Origin: Niallia sp. FSL W8-0635
Lineage (GTDB): Bacteria > Bacillota > Bacilli > Bacillales > Cytobacillaceae
Direction of reading: 5' to 3'
DNA: 64,000 nt
Assembly (NCBI RefSeq): GCF_038007965.1
Contig: NZ_JBBOYD010000001.1
Span: forward strand, 3,326,501-3,390,500
This document shows, one piece after another, positions 8,952-18,395 of the stretch (positions are counted from its first letter, which is position 1; every line of letters begins with the position of its first letter). A model generated the notes under the pieces. It saw only the letters and a program-made list of their open reading frames with translations. It did no database searches and was not told the origin of the DNA. The position numbers and the translations under genes were made by a program.

Positions 8952-10093
8952 TTCATTACCCCTCTCAACCATTCCTTGCTATCTTTTATAGCAGCAATTA
9001 CTTGTTTCATTTCTTCCATTGTATTTTCATAGGACAAACTAATTCGAAAGGAGCTTTCGGCAATTTGTTCTGGTACTCCAATTCCTAATAGTGTTTTACT
9101 TATTTTATTTGTCTTAGATGAACATGCACTCGTAGTGGAAATATAAATATCGTGCTCCTCTAATGCGTGAACAAATACTTCCGCTTTTATCCCTTCGATT
9201 GAGAAATTAAGAATATGAGGAACACTTTTTTCTAGTGCAGGCGAATGGATAGAGATACCTTCTATCGTAGCTAATTGTTCTCGTAAATAAACATTTAACT
9301 GTTTTAAGATAGTTAGTTTCTCCTTTTGATTTTGCAACTGTAACCGTAACGCTTTTGCAGTAGCAACTGCACCAGCTACATTCTCCGTTCCACTTCGAAA
9401 AGTATTCTCTTGCCCTCCACCAGCCAATAATGGCTCGATTCTTTTTCCTTCTTTTATATATAAAACCCCATTCCCCTTTAAGCCATGAAATTTATGAGCA
9501 GAAAGGGTATAAGCATCAATCTTAGCCTTCTTTAATGAAATAGTTTGTTTTCCAATTCCTTGTACACCATCTACATGAAAAAATATATTTGGATAATCGG
9601 ATAATAGATTACCGATTTCCTCAATTGGCTGAATAGATCCTATTTCGTTATTCACATGCATTACAGAAACTAAAATGGTTTCTTTGCGAATATTTTTACT
9701 AATATCCTCGACTGAAACTTGTCCAAATTCATTGACAGGAATATAGGTAATCGAAAAACCGTCAGCTTCTAATTGTTCCATTACTTTATGAATAGAATCA
9801 TGTTCAACTGTAGTCGTTATAATATGATTTCCTTTTCCTTTATAAGTACGAGCAATTCCTTTTAAAACGGTGTTATTTCCTTCTGTCCCACCTGAGGTAA
9901 AATACATTTCATTGCTTTTTACTCCTAAAAGCCCTGCAATTTGTTCTCTTGCTTGTATTAACAGTTTCTCGGATTCCATCCCAATTCGATGGATTGAAGA
10001 TGGATTTCCGAAATATTTTTGAGATACAGTCGTATAAGATTCGATAACCTCTGGAAAAGGCTTGGTCGTTGCACTATTATCTAAATATATCAT
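8948..10093 (-). CDS. nifZ: Cysteine desulfurase dedicated to ThiI (NifZ/IscS-like)
   Basis: A 381-residue PLP enzyme that takes sulfur from cysteine and passes it as persulfide. The PLP lysine is Lys201 in SAHKFHG and the persulfide cysteine is Cys324 in TTSACSSK. The 4-base overlap and translational coupling with thiI argue that it supplies ThiI, as shown for B. subtilis NifZ. The start at 10093 gives MIYLDNSATT as in other family members; the nearest AAAGGAA site is a little far (about 13 bases). A TATAAT at 10172-10177 (minus) could be the promoter -10. Confidence 0.92.
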   Translation of the reverse strand: MIYLDNSATTKPFPEVIESYTTVSQKYFGNPSSIHRIGMESEKLLIQAREQIAGLLGVKSNEMYFTSGGTEGNNTVLKGIARTYKGKGNHIITTTVEHDSIHKVMEQLEADGFSITYIPVNEFGQVSVEDISKNIRKETILVSVMHVNNEIGSIQPIEEIGNLLSDYPNIFFHVDGVQGIGKQTISLKKAKIDAYTLSAHKFHGLKGNGVLYIKEGKRIEPLLAGGGQENTFRSGTENVAGAVATAKALRLQLQNQKEKLTILKQLNVYLREQLATIEGISIHSPALEKSVPHILNFSIEGIKAEVFVHALEEHDIYISTTSACSSKTNKISKTLLGIGVPEQIAESSFRISLSYENTMEEMKQVIAAIKDSKEWLRGVMK

Positions 10094-10350
10094 TACATGG
10101 GAAGTTCCTTTCCATTATAAAAAAATCGTTTTTTCTTTTCTAACTAAACTTTTCATTATTTATGATTAGTCATTATACAAACCTGGCTTATCCCAAATTA
10201 TTGGGCAAGAAGTCCCACTGATTGAAGTTTCACTTTATTATGCTATCATATGTTAAAATTTTTGCAAATAAAAGAAATAGTTCTCTAATTCCTTCAAATA
10301 AAGGGACCCCATTCTTGTATATAATAGGGAAACCTCTTCCCTTTCATATA

Positions 10351-10381
10351 AAAAAGTCTGAGTTATTTCCCCAGACTTTTT
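10351..10381 (-). terminator. Intrinsic terminator after ezrA
   Basis: AAAAGTCTG (10352-10360) pairs with CAGACTTTT (10372-10380) with an 11-base loop, followed on the minus strand by a T-run. Lies 8 bases past the ezrA stop. Confidence 0.88.
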
Positions 10382-10388
10382 CTACTAA

Positions 10389-12101
10389 TTATGGATTTGA
10401 ATTTTCATTTTCTTTCCATTCATGTGACCAGGCTTCCATTTTATTCGAACTTCCTGGCTCTATTTCTTCGATTGTTGCTGCAGCACATTGTAAAGCTTCC
10501 TTATAACGATAGTTTCTAAAATGCGCTTCTGCTTCTAATAAACCTTGATTAACGGCTTGATAATGGCGACGATATCTGTTTCCATATTGAATAATTTTCT
10601 CTGCTAAATAAACTGTTTCGACTAATTCAATCGTTGCATTTACTAGCACCGTTACCTTTTCTTCTGTTACATCTATTCTCTTCTTCACTTCCACCATATT
10701 TAATGGTGTTCTCTCTAACATTATTTTCGCTTCATCGATACTTTCTTTTGCTTCTTGAACCAGCTCATTATATTCGTCTGTCACACCTGGTAAGTTACTA
10801 TTAGTAACTCTTCTAACCGCATCTGTCACTTGTTTACTTAATTCTCTAATGCGGTTGTGTGCAGAAACTTCATCTTTACGAAGATCATGCAGCTTTTCAA
10901 ATAAAGCTTTTTGTTCGATAGAAGCATTTTCTAATTGTCCTTTTAGTTCCTTTAATTCTTCTCCCAAAAGAGTATGTGCTACTGATTCTGTTAGAAGCTT
11001 ATGTTCTAATACTTCATATTGCTTATAAAGATGATTTAATTTCTTCTCAAGCTTAAACTGCAGCTCAATATCCTCATTATCTAGATTATAGTTATTCCGT
11101 AATAACCCAACTTCCACTTGCAATTGTGCGTTTCCTTGCTGGACATCCGCTAAGATTTCCTTTGTTACGTTTATATTGTTATTACAATAATTTTTCGCAA
11201 TCACTTCTTTTTCCAATAAATCGTATAGTAAATCCAGCTTCTCCTGGATTTCAGAAATCACCTTTTCTACCGCCTCAACATTTCCTTCCTTCAAATCATT
11301 TTCAGTCGAAGCGAGCTCATTTGTTAACTTTTCAATCTCTTCTTCCATTTGCAAATGTTCCAAAATATATCCTTGTTCCAACATATCGATATAGCCATCT
11401 TTTAACTCATCAAGTTGTTCTGGCAATTTTGTCTGACATTCAATAAGTAATGGAGGAATTTTTTCTAGAAGATAAGTAATTGTTGTTAAACGATCTTGGA
11501 TTTTATAAACAATCTCTCTAGCTTCCAAATAATCTCCATTATTTGTTTTTTCATCATACGTTATTAATAATTCTGCAATTTCAGTAAGCATCATTTCAAT
11601 CTTTTTCTCTGTATCTCCAAAAGTATGACGGTGAGCTAAAAGATTTTTTTTGCTGACACGATAGGATTCTTTAAGTTCTTCCATTTCCGTTCTGTTCTTT
11701 TCTTCACTACCAACAAGATTATTAAGTTCTTCAAGTATGGTATCAATTCTTTTATCGACACTTTCCATCTTCATGTGAATCGTTTCTTGTGTCTTCTTCG
11801 CTTTGGGAAAATTATATTTATCTATATAACTTTCTGTATCAAAAAGTAATTCCTCAATTTCAGGTAATTCACTAACAACAATATCGTCCCATTCTTTTCT
11901 CCATCTTTCAAAGAGCTCTTCAGTCTGTCCAATCATATTCAATTGTTTGACTTTCGCAAGTTCTTCTAGTACTGGACGATTCATTATGTTTATTTTCCAA
12001 TTTTCTAATTCATCAACACCGTTATAATATTTTCTTTTAATAAAATATCCCGCTACAAATAGGCAAATAACTAAACCTATTCCTCCAATTATGTAATTCA
12101 T
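10389..12101 (-). CDS. ezrA: Septation ring formation regulator EzrA
   Basis: A 570-residue membrane protein with one N-terminal transmembrane helix (about residues 2-22) and a long cytoplasmic spectrin-like coiled-coil region rich in E, K and L. EzrA binds FtsZ, prevents extra polar Z-rings and helps shuttle PBP1 between side wall and septum. The conserved block GQTEEL.ERWRKEWDDIV (about 55-75) identifies it. The ATG at 12101 has AGGGGG about 7 bases upstream; a frame six codons longer lacks a site. Single gene with its own terminator, divergent from hisJ. Confidence 0.95.
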   Translation of the reverse strand: MNYIIGGIGLVICLFVAGYFIKRKYYNGVDELENWKINIMNRPVLEELAKVKQLNMIGQTEELFERWRKEWDDIVVSELPEIEELLFDTESYIDKYNFPKAKKTQETIHMKMESVDKRIDTILEELNNLVGSEEKNRTEMEELKESYRVSKKNLLAHRHTFGDTEKKIEMMLTEIAELLITYDEKTNNGDYLEAREIVYKIQDRLTTITYLLEKIPPLLIECQTKLPEQLDELKDGYIDMLEQGYILEHLQMEEEIEKLTNELASTENDLKEGNVEAVEKVISEIQEKLDLLYDLLEKEVIAKNYCNNNINVTKEILADVQQGNAQLQVEVGLLRNNYNLDNEDIELQFKLEKKLNHLYKQYEVLEHKLLTESVAHTLLGEELKELKGQLENASIEQKALFEKLHDLRKDEVSAHNRIRELSKQVTDAVRRVTNSNLPGVTDEYNELVQEAKESIDEAKIMLERTPLNMVEVKKRIDVTEEKVTVLVNATIELVETVYLAEKIIQYGNRYRRHYQAVNQGLLEAEAHFRNYRYKEALQCAAATIEEIEPGSSNKMEAWSHEWKENENSNP

Positions 12102-12119
12102 TTGAAGCCCCCTGTTCAT

Positions 12120-12498
12120 ACACCGGCCATAATTCCGTATCTATTTTAACTAATGTTTATCCAATTTTAAGGAACAGTAATCCAATAAGTTAAATGCGAA
12201 GGACTAACTGCCGTAAAAAAAACGTTTACGTCCAACAAATCCATTCAAACACAATATGCTAATACGTTAATGGTTATCTTCCTTTATGTAAGTAAATTTC
12301 TTTGTATTTATGATAACATGTAAACGACAATTTTTGACTATTATTTTATGTTTTTTTCATAATTTCGTACACTTTTTTCAAAGTTTAATAGATAACTTAT
12401 ATTATATAAGTTTTTTCCCAATATAACACATATTACTACTTCTTTATTAATCCTCCTGCTATATTAAGTATATTATCGAGAATAAAATGAAATGAAAG
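12120..12498. other. Divergent ezrA/hisJ intergenic region
   Basis: About 380 bases of AT-rich sequence between two divergently read genes. It must hold both promoters. An imperfect inverted repeat CGTAAA...TTTACG occurs near 12213-12231. I find no convincing small gene, RNA structure or sharp -35/-10 pair. Confidence 0.4.
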
Positions 12499-12510
12499 GT
12501 GGTTAATACG

Positions 12511-13317
12511 ATGAAGAAAGACGGACATATCCATACACCATTTTGCCCACACGGAACGAAAGACTCTCTAAACCAATACGTAGAACAGGCAATTGCTCTA
12601 GGATTCACGGAGATGACATTTACAGAGCATGCCCCCTTACCGAAAAAGTTTATCGATACAACACCAACACAAGACAGCAGTATCACGATAGAAGATTTAC
12701 CCTTCTATTTAAAAGAAGTAGATAGTATCAAAAAAGAATATGATGCGATTATAAAGATAAATGTAGGACTTGAAATTGATTATATTGAGGGATTTGAGCT
12801 AGAAATAAAAGACTTTTTAGCACAATGGGGACATTTTTTAGACGACAGTATTTTAAGTGTGCATTTCTTGAAAAATCCTTTATCTAATCACTATGATTGT
12901 GTCGATTATAGTCCTGAACTTTTTGGACAGATGATCGAAGAATACGGGGGAATTTCAAATGTATATAACTGCTATTATCAAACACTTTTGAAATCACTTA
13001 AAGCAGACCTTGGTCCAAACAAACCAAAAAGAATCGGTCATATGACACTAGTCCATAAGTTCCAACAGCTTTACCCTGTTGATAAAGACTTTCAACCCCA
13101 TATTTACACCATATTAGATGAAATGAAAAAAAACGGATATGAGTTGGATTATAATGGGGCAGGTGTTAACAAGCCCTACTGCAAAGAACCATATCCTCCA
13201 AAGTGGATTGTGGAAGAAGCAATAAAACGAGATATCCCCTTAGTATATGGTTCTGATGCTCATCAGGCAAAGGACCTAGGACAAGGCTGGGAAGTCATGT
13301 TATGGAATAATCGATAA
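12511..13317 (+). CDS. hisJ: Histidinol-phosphatase HisJ (PHP family)
   Basis: A 268-residue PHP-domain phosphatase for the penultimate step of histidine synthesis. Metal-binding motifs are clear: DGHIHTPFCPHG at the N-terminus, TFTEHAP, the SVHFL block, the GH of RIGHMTL and GSDAHQA near the C-terminus. The ATG at 12511 has AAAGGTGG 8 bases upstream; the GTG at 12499 falls inside that site. As in B. subtilis, hisJ stands outside the his operon, next to ezrA. Its 3' end overlaps the convergent refZ by 18 bases. Confidence 0.93.
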   Translation: MKKDGHIHTPFCPHGTKDSLNQYVEQAIALGFTEMTFTEHAPLPKKFIDTTPTQDSSITIEDLPFYLKEVDSIKKEYDAIIKINVGLEIDYIEGFELEIKDFLAQWGHFLDDSILSVHFLKNPLSNHYDCVDYSPELFGQMIEEYGGISNVYNCYYQTLLKSLKADLGPNKPKRIGHMTLVHKFQQLYPVDKDFQPHIYTILDEMKKNGYELDYNGAGVNKPYCKEPYPPKWIVEEAIKRDIPLVYGSDAHQAKDLGQGWEVMLWNNR

Positions 13318-13926
13318 TTCTTTTTCATTTAAGCAAACAACATCATCTATCCATAGATGGATTTCTTCGAGGTATTTTCTTTTGAAATATTCTTCATTCA
13401 AAAAAACATGGAGAACCTCGGTCAAATAGAAAGAATGAATAAAAGGCATCGAGAGTAGTCCTTTTAATTGGATAATACTATAGGAAATAGACTGTTTCCT
13501 GAACTCTTTCCTTTCTATTCCTTTTTCAAAAATTTGTGTAAAGATATACCTTTCTTTTACATAATAGGTGGACATGATTTCTCTCACAACTTGTGAATCA
13601 ATTGTAACCTCTCGTAAAATAAATCTCGTCAATTGAGGATTACTACATTGGTAGGTGATAATGCAGTTCACCATTTTTTTTAATTTTTCTCTCGGACTAA
13701 CTGATTGTATAAATACATGTTCTAGCTGTTCTAAATAGTTCTCAAAAAAGTTCATATAGCAATACTCTAGCAATCCCTGTTTCCCATTAAAGTAATAGGA
13801 GATATTTGCTGTATTTACATTAGCTAATCCAGCTATATCTCTGATAGAAGTACCATGATAGCCTTTCTGATTAAATAAAGAAATGGCCGCTTCTACAATG
13901 GCTTCCCTTGTTGAAATTTCTTTCAT
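13300..13926 (-). CDS. refZ: TetR-family regulator RefZ (YttP)
   Basis: A 208-residue DNA-binding protein. The N-terminal TetR helix-turn-helix is visible (residues 5-50, SIRDIAGLANVNTANISYYF). In B. subtilis RefZ is made at the start of sporulation, binds motifs near the origin, and modulates FtsZ ring position and forespore chromosome capture. Gene order (hisJ, refZ, ytsP) supports orthology. AGAGGTAAGG site before the ATG. The tail-to-tail overlap with hisJ leaves no room for a terminator between the two. Confidence 0.9.
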   Translation of the reverse strand: MKEISTREAIVEAAISLFNQKGYHGTSIRDIAGLANVNTANISYYFNGKQGLLEYCYMNFFENYLEQLEHVFIQSVSPREKLKKMVNCIITYQCSNPQLTRFILREVTIDSQVVREIMSTYYVKERYIFTQIFEKGIERKEFRKQSISYSIIQLKGLLSMPFIHSFYLTEVLHVFLNEEYFKRKYLEEIHLWIDDVVCLNEKELSIIP

Positions 13927-14196
13927 CTGGCCTTACCTCTTTTCTATTGCGTATCATTAAAAAGTATGGTTGAATTATTAAAAACTTCTATTTATTAGAA
14001 AGACTGTTTTTCAAGGAAGAGTGTGTATTTCAATAACCAGTATTTATAAACAGCCATTAAAAGCTCAAATATTCTATTTATTACACTTCTTTATAAATTG
14101 GAAGAATCCTTTAAAAGAATACCGACAAATTATGGGGTTCTTCTCTATTTATCGTCAAAAAAACAACATAAAAAATGAGAAAGATTGGTGATATAC

Positions 14197-14679
14197 ATGT
14201 TTAACGTCGAAACATATAAAGGAAAGCGTGAAGAACAGTACCAATTAGTTGAAAAGCAATTACGTGCTTTATTAGAAGGAGAACATAATACAATAGCAAA
14301 TCTTTCTAACGCATCCGCATTATTAAATCAATTTTTAGAAAAGACTAACTGGGTCGGCTTCTATCTTGTTGAAGGTAATGAACTTGTACTTGGACCATTC
14401 CAAGGATTACCTGCATGTGTCCGCATTCCATTCGGAAAAGGCGTATGTGGTACCGCAGCTCTTAATAAAGAAACAGTACGCGTAGAGGACGTCCATCAAT
14501 TTCCTGGACATATTGCCTGTGATGCAGCCTCTCAATCAGAAATTGTTATACCCTTATTGAAGGAAGATGGGACTTTAATCGGAGTCCTTGATATTGATTC
14601 TCCAGAAAAAAATAGATTTGATGAGTTAGACCAAACTTATTTAGAGCTATTTGTTTCCACATTAGTTAAATATTTATAA
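14197..14679 (+). CDS. ytsP: Free methionine-(R)-sulfoxide reductase, GAF domain (YtsP)
   Basis: A 160-residue GAF-domain enzyme that reduces free methionine-R-sulfoxide. The three catalytic or resolving cysteines Cys74, Cys84 and Cys108 keep the same 10- and 24-residue spacing as the E. coli fRMsr cysteines (84, 94, 118). Conserved NWVGFYL and GVLDIDSP blocks are present. The ATG at 14197 is chosen to match family N-termini; the upstream TTG/GTG codons lie in the weak GGTGAT site. Convergent with dgcP, sharing a strong terminator. Confidence 0.92.
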   Translation: MFNVETYKGKREEQYQLVEKQLRALLEGEHNTIANLSNASALLNQFLEKTNWVGFYLVEGNELVLGPFQGLPACVRIPFGKGVCGTAALNKETVRVEDVHQFPGHIACDAASQSEIVIPLLKEDGTLIGVLDIDSPEKNRFDELDQTYLELFVSTLVKYL

Positions 14680-14690
14680 TCTAAATTTAA

Positions 14691-14734
14691 AAAGGTGTTC
14701 TACCCTTTTCACAAAAGAGGTAGAACACCTTTTT
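14691..14734. terminator. Bidirectional terminator between ytsP and dgcP
   Basis: AAAGGTGTTCTACC (14691-14704) and GGTAGAACACCTTT (14719-14732) form a 14-bp stem with A- and T-runs at both ends. Its right edge touches the dgcP stop codon. Confidence 0.93.
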
Positions 14735-16607
14735 ATTCGCTAACAAGAAGCGTATTTTGAATCACAACCTTGTCTTTTCCTGTTTCTTTCGCAATATATA
14801 AAGCTTTATCTGCACGTTTAAAAATTGTATTATACGTATCTTCACTTTGCTTATTCCAGTAGGAAACACCACATGATATGGTTACAGATGGCTTAGAATG
14901 ATTTCTTACCTTTTTCACTAATCTTTCCGCAATCGTAACACCTAAAGAAAGAGGTACTTTAGGCAGGTAAATAGCTAACTCTTCTCCACCCCATCTGGAA
15001 CCAACATCTGAGCTTCGAATATTTTCTTTTACAATATTCGCCACCTGAATGATAATTTCATCGCCAATTTGATGCCCGTAAGTGTCATTTATCAATTTAA
15101 AATCATCAATATCGATTAAAATAAATGTCCCCTCTTTATCATCCAATAAGGATCGCTGAATTTTCTCATCCAAATAGCTTCTAGAATATAGTTTTGTTAA
15201 GTGATCTGTAACAACCATTTTTTCCAATTCCTCTCTTAACAAAGAATTGGTTAAAGCAAGAGTTGAATGATGAATCAATGATTGTAGTAGTTTAAATGTA
15301 TCAAAGGAGAAATGATATTCCTCGGGATGCATTACGATAGCAAATCCCTTTAATACCCCTGTTTGCATCATTGGTACAGCCATTATAGACTTATATTGTA
15401 CATCCTCAAGCTGCATACTGAAATCTCCTAAAAACAGAGAATCCTTTTCGATTTGAATTTTCTTTTTGAAATAATCAATATATTTAATAGATTCTGGCTC
15501 AAAAAAGAAAGAAGAGCTCCCTAATAATACTTTTGTTGAATCGTTTTCAAGGGAAAATAGGATAAATCCTACTTCTTTTGCATCGAAACTTGCTGATATT
15601 CTTTCGCAAATATAGGTCATCATTTCATTCAAACGCAAATTAGAATTTAATTGATCAGACGCCTCATTAATTAATTGCAAATCGGCAACCAATTTTTTAG
15701 ACTGTTGATACAGCTGAGCATTTTCCAATGCTCCTCCAGCCGTATTAGCTAATAAGGAAATAAACTCCACTTCATTTCTTGGAAAAGAGATAACATCTGG
15801 AACTATTATTTGTAAAACACCGTATACTCCTTGTTTACCTTTTAACGGCGCATAGATAACAGAACTTTTTTCTTCTTTTAAATTTTCAAATTGTAATTCA
15901 GCAGTTACATATGCTTCCATAGCAGCCATGTTCTCACTGTCATATTCCAAGTCCTTTACCGGCAAATCCATCGGACTATTATTATCATGTGATAACAAAA
16001 GATAGTAATAATAAGATGGATATACTTCTTTTAACGTGAAAATAACCTCTCGCAACACATCTTCCATCTTCATTGATGAATGAAATTTCTCTGTCACTTT
16101 AAATAGCTGCTTATATTTTCTTTTATCTTTATCCGTGTCCACTATATTTTGCATATTTCTAAAAAATATCCCGACTTCTTTTCCCACTACATCAAACAAA
16201 GAAGTCTCTCCATTTGGATTATCCAATAATTCCTTCTGAATCTTGATCGCTAAAATATGATCAACTTTTTCCTTACTCTTTAGAGCTAACATCATATAAT
16301 CATGTAACGGATCTCCCTTAATGGATGATCGATAAAAATGATGTTCACATGCAAAAGAAAAATTATCCTTTACACAGGTATTCTTCCCTAAACATTCCTT
16401 CTTTTCAGTGGAAGAAACAATACTCCAATTCAAATCCCATTCTTCACTTGTATATAGAGTGACTTCATTTGCATCAAATACTTCTTGAATCACTTGGAGT
16501 GCTTCTTGGATAATTATTTCATAGTTTTCATTTATCAATTTGGTATCATATAATTCAAAAAAACGACTTTTTAATATTAATATCTTTTGGTGGCCAAGGA
16601 AGTCCAT
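14733..16607 (-). CDS. dgcP: Diguanylate cyclase DgcP (GAF-GAF-GGDEF)
   Basis: A 624-residue soluble protein with an N-terminal region, at least two GAF-like modules (about 170-300 and 310-450) and a C-terminal GGDEF domain (about 460-620). The active site is GGEEL at 540-544, so catalytically competent, and an RxxD inhibitory site (RSSD) lies five residues before it, implying product feedback. It makes cyclic di-GMP from two GTP. B. subtilis DgcP (YtrP) has the same architecture and sits in the same place next to ytsP. AGGTGA site before the ATG. Confidence 0.92.
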   Translation of the reverse strand: MDFLGHQKILILKSRFFELYDTKLINENYEIIIQEALQVIQEVFDANEVTLYTSEEWDLNWSIVSSTEKKECLGKNTCVKDNFSFACEHHFYRSSIKGDPLHDYMMLALKSKEKVDHILAIKIQKELLDNPNGETSLFDVVGKEVGIFFRNMQNIVDTDKDKRKYKQLFKVTEKFHSSMKMEDVLREVIFTLKEVYPSYYYYLLLSHDNNSPMDLPVKDLEYDSENMAAMEAYVTAELQFENLKEEKSSVIYAPLKGKQGVYGVLQIIVPDVISFPRNEVEFISLLANTAGGALENAQLYQQSKKLVADLQLINEASDQLNSNLRLNEMMTYICERISASFDAKEVGFILFSLENDSTKVLLGSSSFFFEPESIKYIDYFKKKIQIEKDSLFLGDFSMQLEDVQYKSIMAVPMMQTGVLKGFAIVMHPEEYHFSFDTFKLLQSLIHHSTLALTNSLLREELEKMVVTDHLTKLYSRSYLDEKIQRSLLDDKEGTFILIDIDDFKLINDTYGHQIGDEIIIQVANIVKENIRSSDVGSRWGGEELAIYLPKVPLSLGVTIAERLVKKVRNHSKPSVTISCGVSYWNKQSEDTYNTIFKRADKALYIAKETGKDKVVIQNTLLVSE

Positions 16608-17259
16608 GTATTTATCACCTAATTCACCTAACTATTCATTCTTTGATCTATTAAATAATATTTCTAAACAGAACTACGAAATAAATTTAAAAGGCTGTTT
16701 TGTAAAGTTTTATGCGATAAGAGCCAGCAGCCTGAATACACCTATCCTTGTGGAGTCTATGTGTATTCAGGCTACTCCGTCTTTCTAATTAATCTATTTA
16801 ACCATTTTCTTTTATTCTTTTGTTATTTTAATGATACCGCAATTATAATACTTTTCTGTTTATTTATAAATAGATGCTCCGTTAGAAAGTTGTTCAAACC
16901 AACAACCTTCAGAAACAAACACATAATACCTTAACGGGAAATAATTTACTTTGAGGATGTAAAACAATTGTTGCTAAATTAACAAGCATTTAAATACCGT
17001 ACTAATTACTTATCTGTTCCTAATACAAACAGGAGGAATCTCACTACAAGCAACTAAAAATTACCATGTAATAGGACTACATTTTACAATGTATATAAAA
17101 GAATGAAGTGATTTTTTAATAATTTAGTTAAATTATACTAATTATACCATATTACCAATAGATAGCCAAAAATATATTTTTGGCTTTCGTTTACATTTCC
17201 CATAATCCTTAGGATATGTCATTACGTTCTCCAACATTCAAAATAATAGAAATCACTAC
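16608..17259. other. Long dgcP/rpsD intergenic region with one strong palindrome
   Basis: About 650 AT-rich bases before the rpsD promoter, containing no credible gene. It holds one marked inverted repeat (listed separately at 16729-16773) and otherwise nothing I can name. The dgcP promoter should lie in the first 150 bases. Confidence 0.5.
16729..16773. repeat. 13-bp perfect inverted repeat upstream of dgcP
   Basis: AGCCTGAATACAC (16729-16741) and GTGTATTCAGGCT (16761-16773) are perfect arms around a 19-base spacer. No T-run follows on either strand, so it is not a normal intrinsic terminator. It lies about 120 bases upstream of the dgcP start. Confidence 0.7.
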
Positions 17260-17289
17260 TTGACTATTCACCTATAAAAATTATATAAT
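17260..17289 (+). promoter_or_regulatory. Sigma-A promoter of rpsD
   Basis: TTGACT (17260-17265), 18-base spacer, TATAAT (17284-17289). A transcript starting near 17296 would have a leader of about 180 bases, consistent with autoregulation of rpsD. Confidence 0.8.
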
Positions 17290-17295
17290 ATTCTT

Positions 17296-17479
17296 TGTGT
17301 AAAATAGCGCAGCATATGTAAACACTTTTTATTCTATTTTGTTCCTCAGGATTATTTCTGATGGTGTATTGTGTAACCCTTGGCTGCTAGGGCGAAGGTA
17401 CAGGAAGACAAAATAAATAGGAAGATATGTTACATCTGTTTTTATTTTACCAAATAAAAACATGAAGGAGGAGTCAATT
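17296..17479 (+). promoter_or_regulatory. rpsD leader RNA, probable S4 autoregulatory element
   Basis: The ~180-base untranslated leader includes GGCTGCTAGGGCGAAGGTAC (about 17382-17401) and ends in the strong AAGGAGGAG site. In B. subtilis ribosomal protein S4 binds a structured rpsD leader to repress its own synthesis. I infer the same here from length, position and the G-rich core; I have not folded it. Confidence 0.6.
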
Positions 17480-18082
17480 ATGGCTCGTTATACAGGTCCA
17501 AGCTGGAAACTTTCTCGTCGTCTTGGTATTTCTTTAAGTGGTACAGGTAAGGAGTTAGACAAACGCCCTTACGCTCCAGGACAACATGGTCCAAACCAAC
17601 GTAAAAAATTATCAGAATACGGATTACAATTACAAGAAAAACAAAAACTTCGTCACATGTATGGTGTGAACGAACGTCAATTCCGTAATCTTTTTGATAT
17701 CGCAGGCAAAATGACTGGTAAGCATGGTGAAAACTTCATGATCTTATTAGAAACTCGCCTAGATAACGTTGTTTACCGTTTAGGTTTAGCTCGTACTCGT
17801 CGTCAAGCACGTCAATTAGTTAACCACGGTCATATCTTAGTTGATGGCAAACGTGTTGATATCCCATCATACCGCGTTAAAGCTGGTCAAACAATCACTT
17901 TACGTGAAAAATCTCGCAACCTTGAAGTTGTTAAAGAAGCAGTAGAAGTAAATAACTTCGTACCTGATTTCTTAACTTTCGATGCAGATAAATTAGAAGG
18001 TACATTCACTCGTTTACCAGAACGTTCTGAATTACCAGCTGAAATTAACGAAGCTCTAATCGTTGAGTTCTACTCTCGTTAA
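17480..18082 (+). CDS. rpsD: 30S ribosomal protein S4
   Basis: A 200-residue primary 16S rRNA-binding protein that starts small-subunit assembly. It begins [10 protein letters not shown] and contains the S4 RNA-binding domain from about residue 92 ([14 protein letters not shown], then [10 protein letters not shown]). No N-terminal CxxC zinc motif is present, so it is the zinc-free form. The ATG at 17480 sits behind AAGGAGGAG; the six-codon longer frame begins inside the ribosome site region. Codon use is strongly biased (CGT, GGT), as expected for a highly expressed gene. Single-gene unit with its own terminator. Confidence 0.97.
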   Translation: MARYTGPSWKLSRRLGISLSGTGKELDKRPYAPGQHGPNQRKKLSEYGLQLQEKQKLRHMYGVNERQFRNLFDIAGKMTGKHGENFMILLETRLDNVVYRLGLARTRRQARQLVNHGHILVDGKRVDIPSYRVKAGQTITLREKSRNLEVVKEAVEVNNFVPDFLTFDADKLEGTFTRLPERSELPAEINEALIVEFYSR

Positions 18083-18104
18083 TAGCTTTGCAAAGTACAA
18101 TGTT

Positions 18105-18151
18105 AAAAGCCCTAGAAATCTTGTTAAATCAAGGTTTCAGGGCTTTTTTTA
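18105..18151 (+). terminator. Intrinsic terminator of rpsD
   Basis: AAAAGCCCT...AAA.CTTG pairs with CAAG.TTT.AGGGCTTTT around a short loop (18105-18150), followed by seven T residues. Confidence 0.92.
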
Positions 18152-18395
18152 TTTTACGAGAATGACTTTTTTGGGGGATGAACGAATATATCTGCAATTT
18201 ATGGATTAAAGCAAGCTCATTTAGAGTAATTTACTTCTTTCTTAGTTCACATAAAAAAGCAACCGAATTTCATGGTCACTTCAAAAATACAGTATGATAA
18301 AATTCGTACAGTCCTTTTGGGCCTCAGTCCATTTTCTCTTTACTACATAATCTTTCATTTCATCGTATTCCCCTTCATCCAACTTCTACCAACAT

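Noticed and set aside
12499..12510. GTG start four codons upstream for hisJ
   Set aside because: The GTG lies within the AAAGGTGG ribosome site; the ATG at 12511 has correct spacing and matches the family N-terminus.
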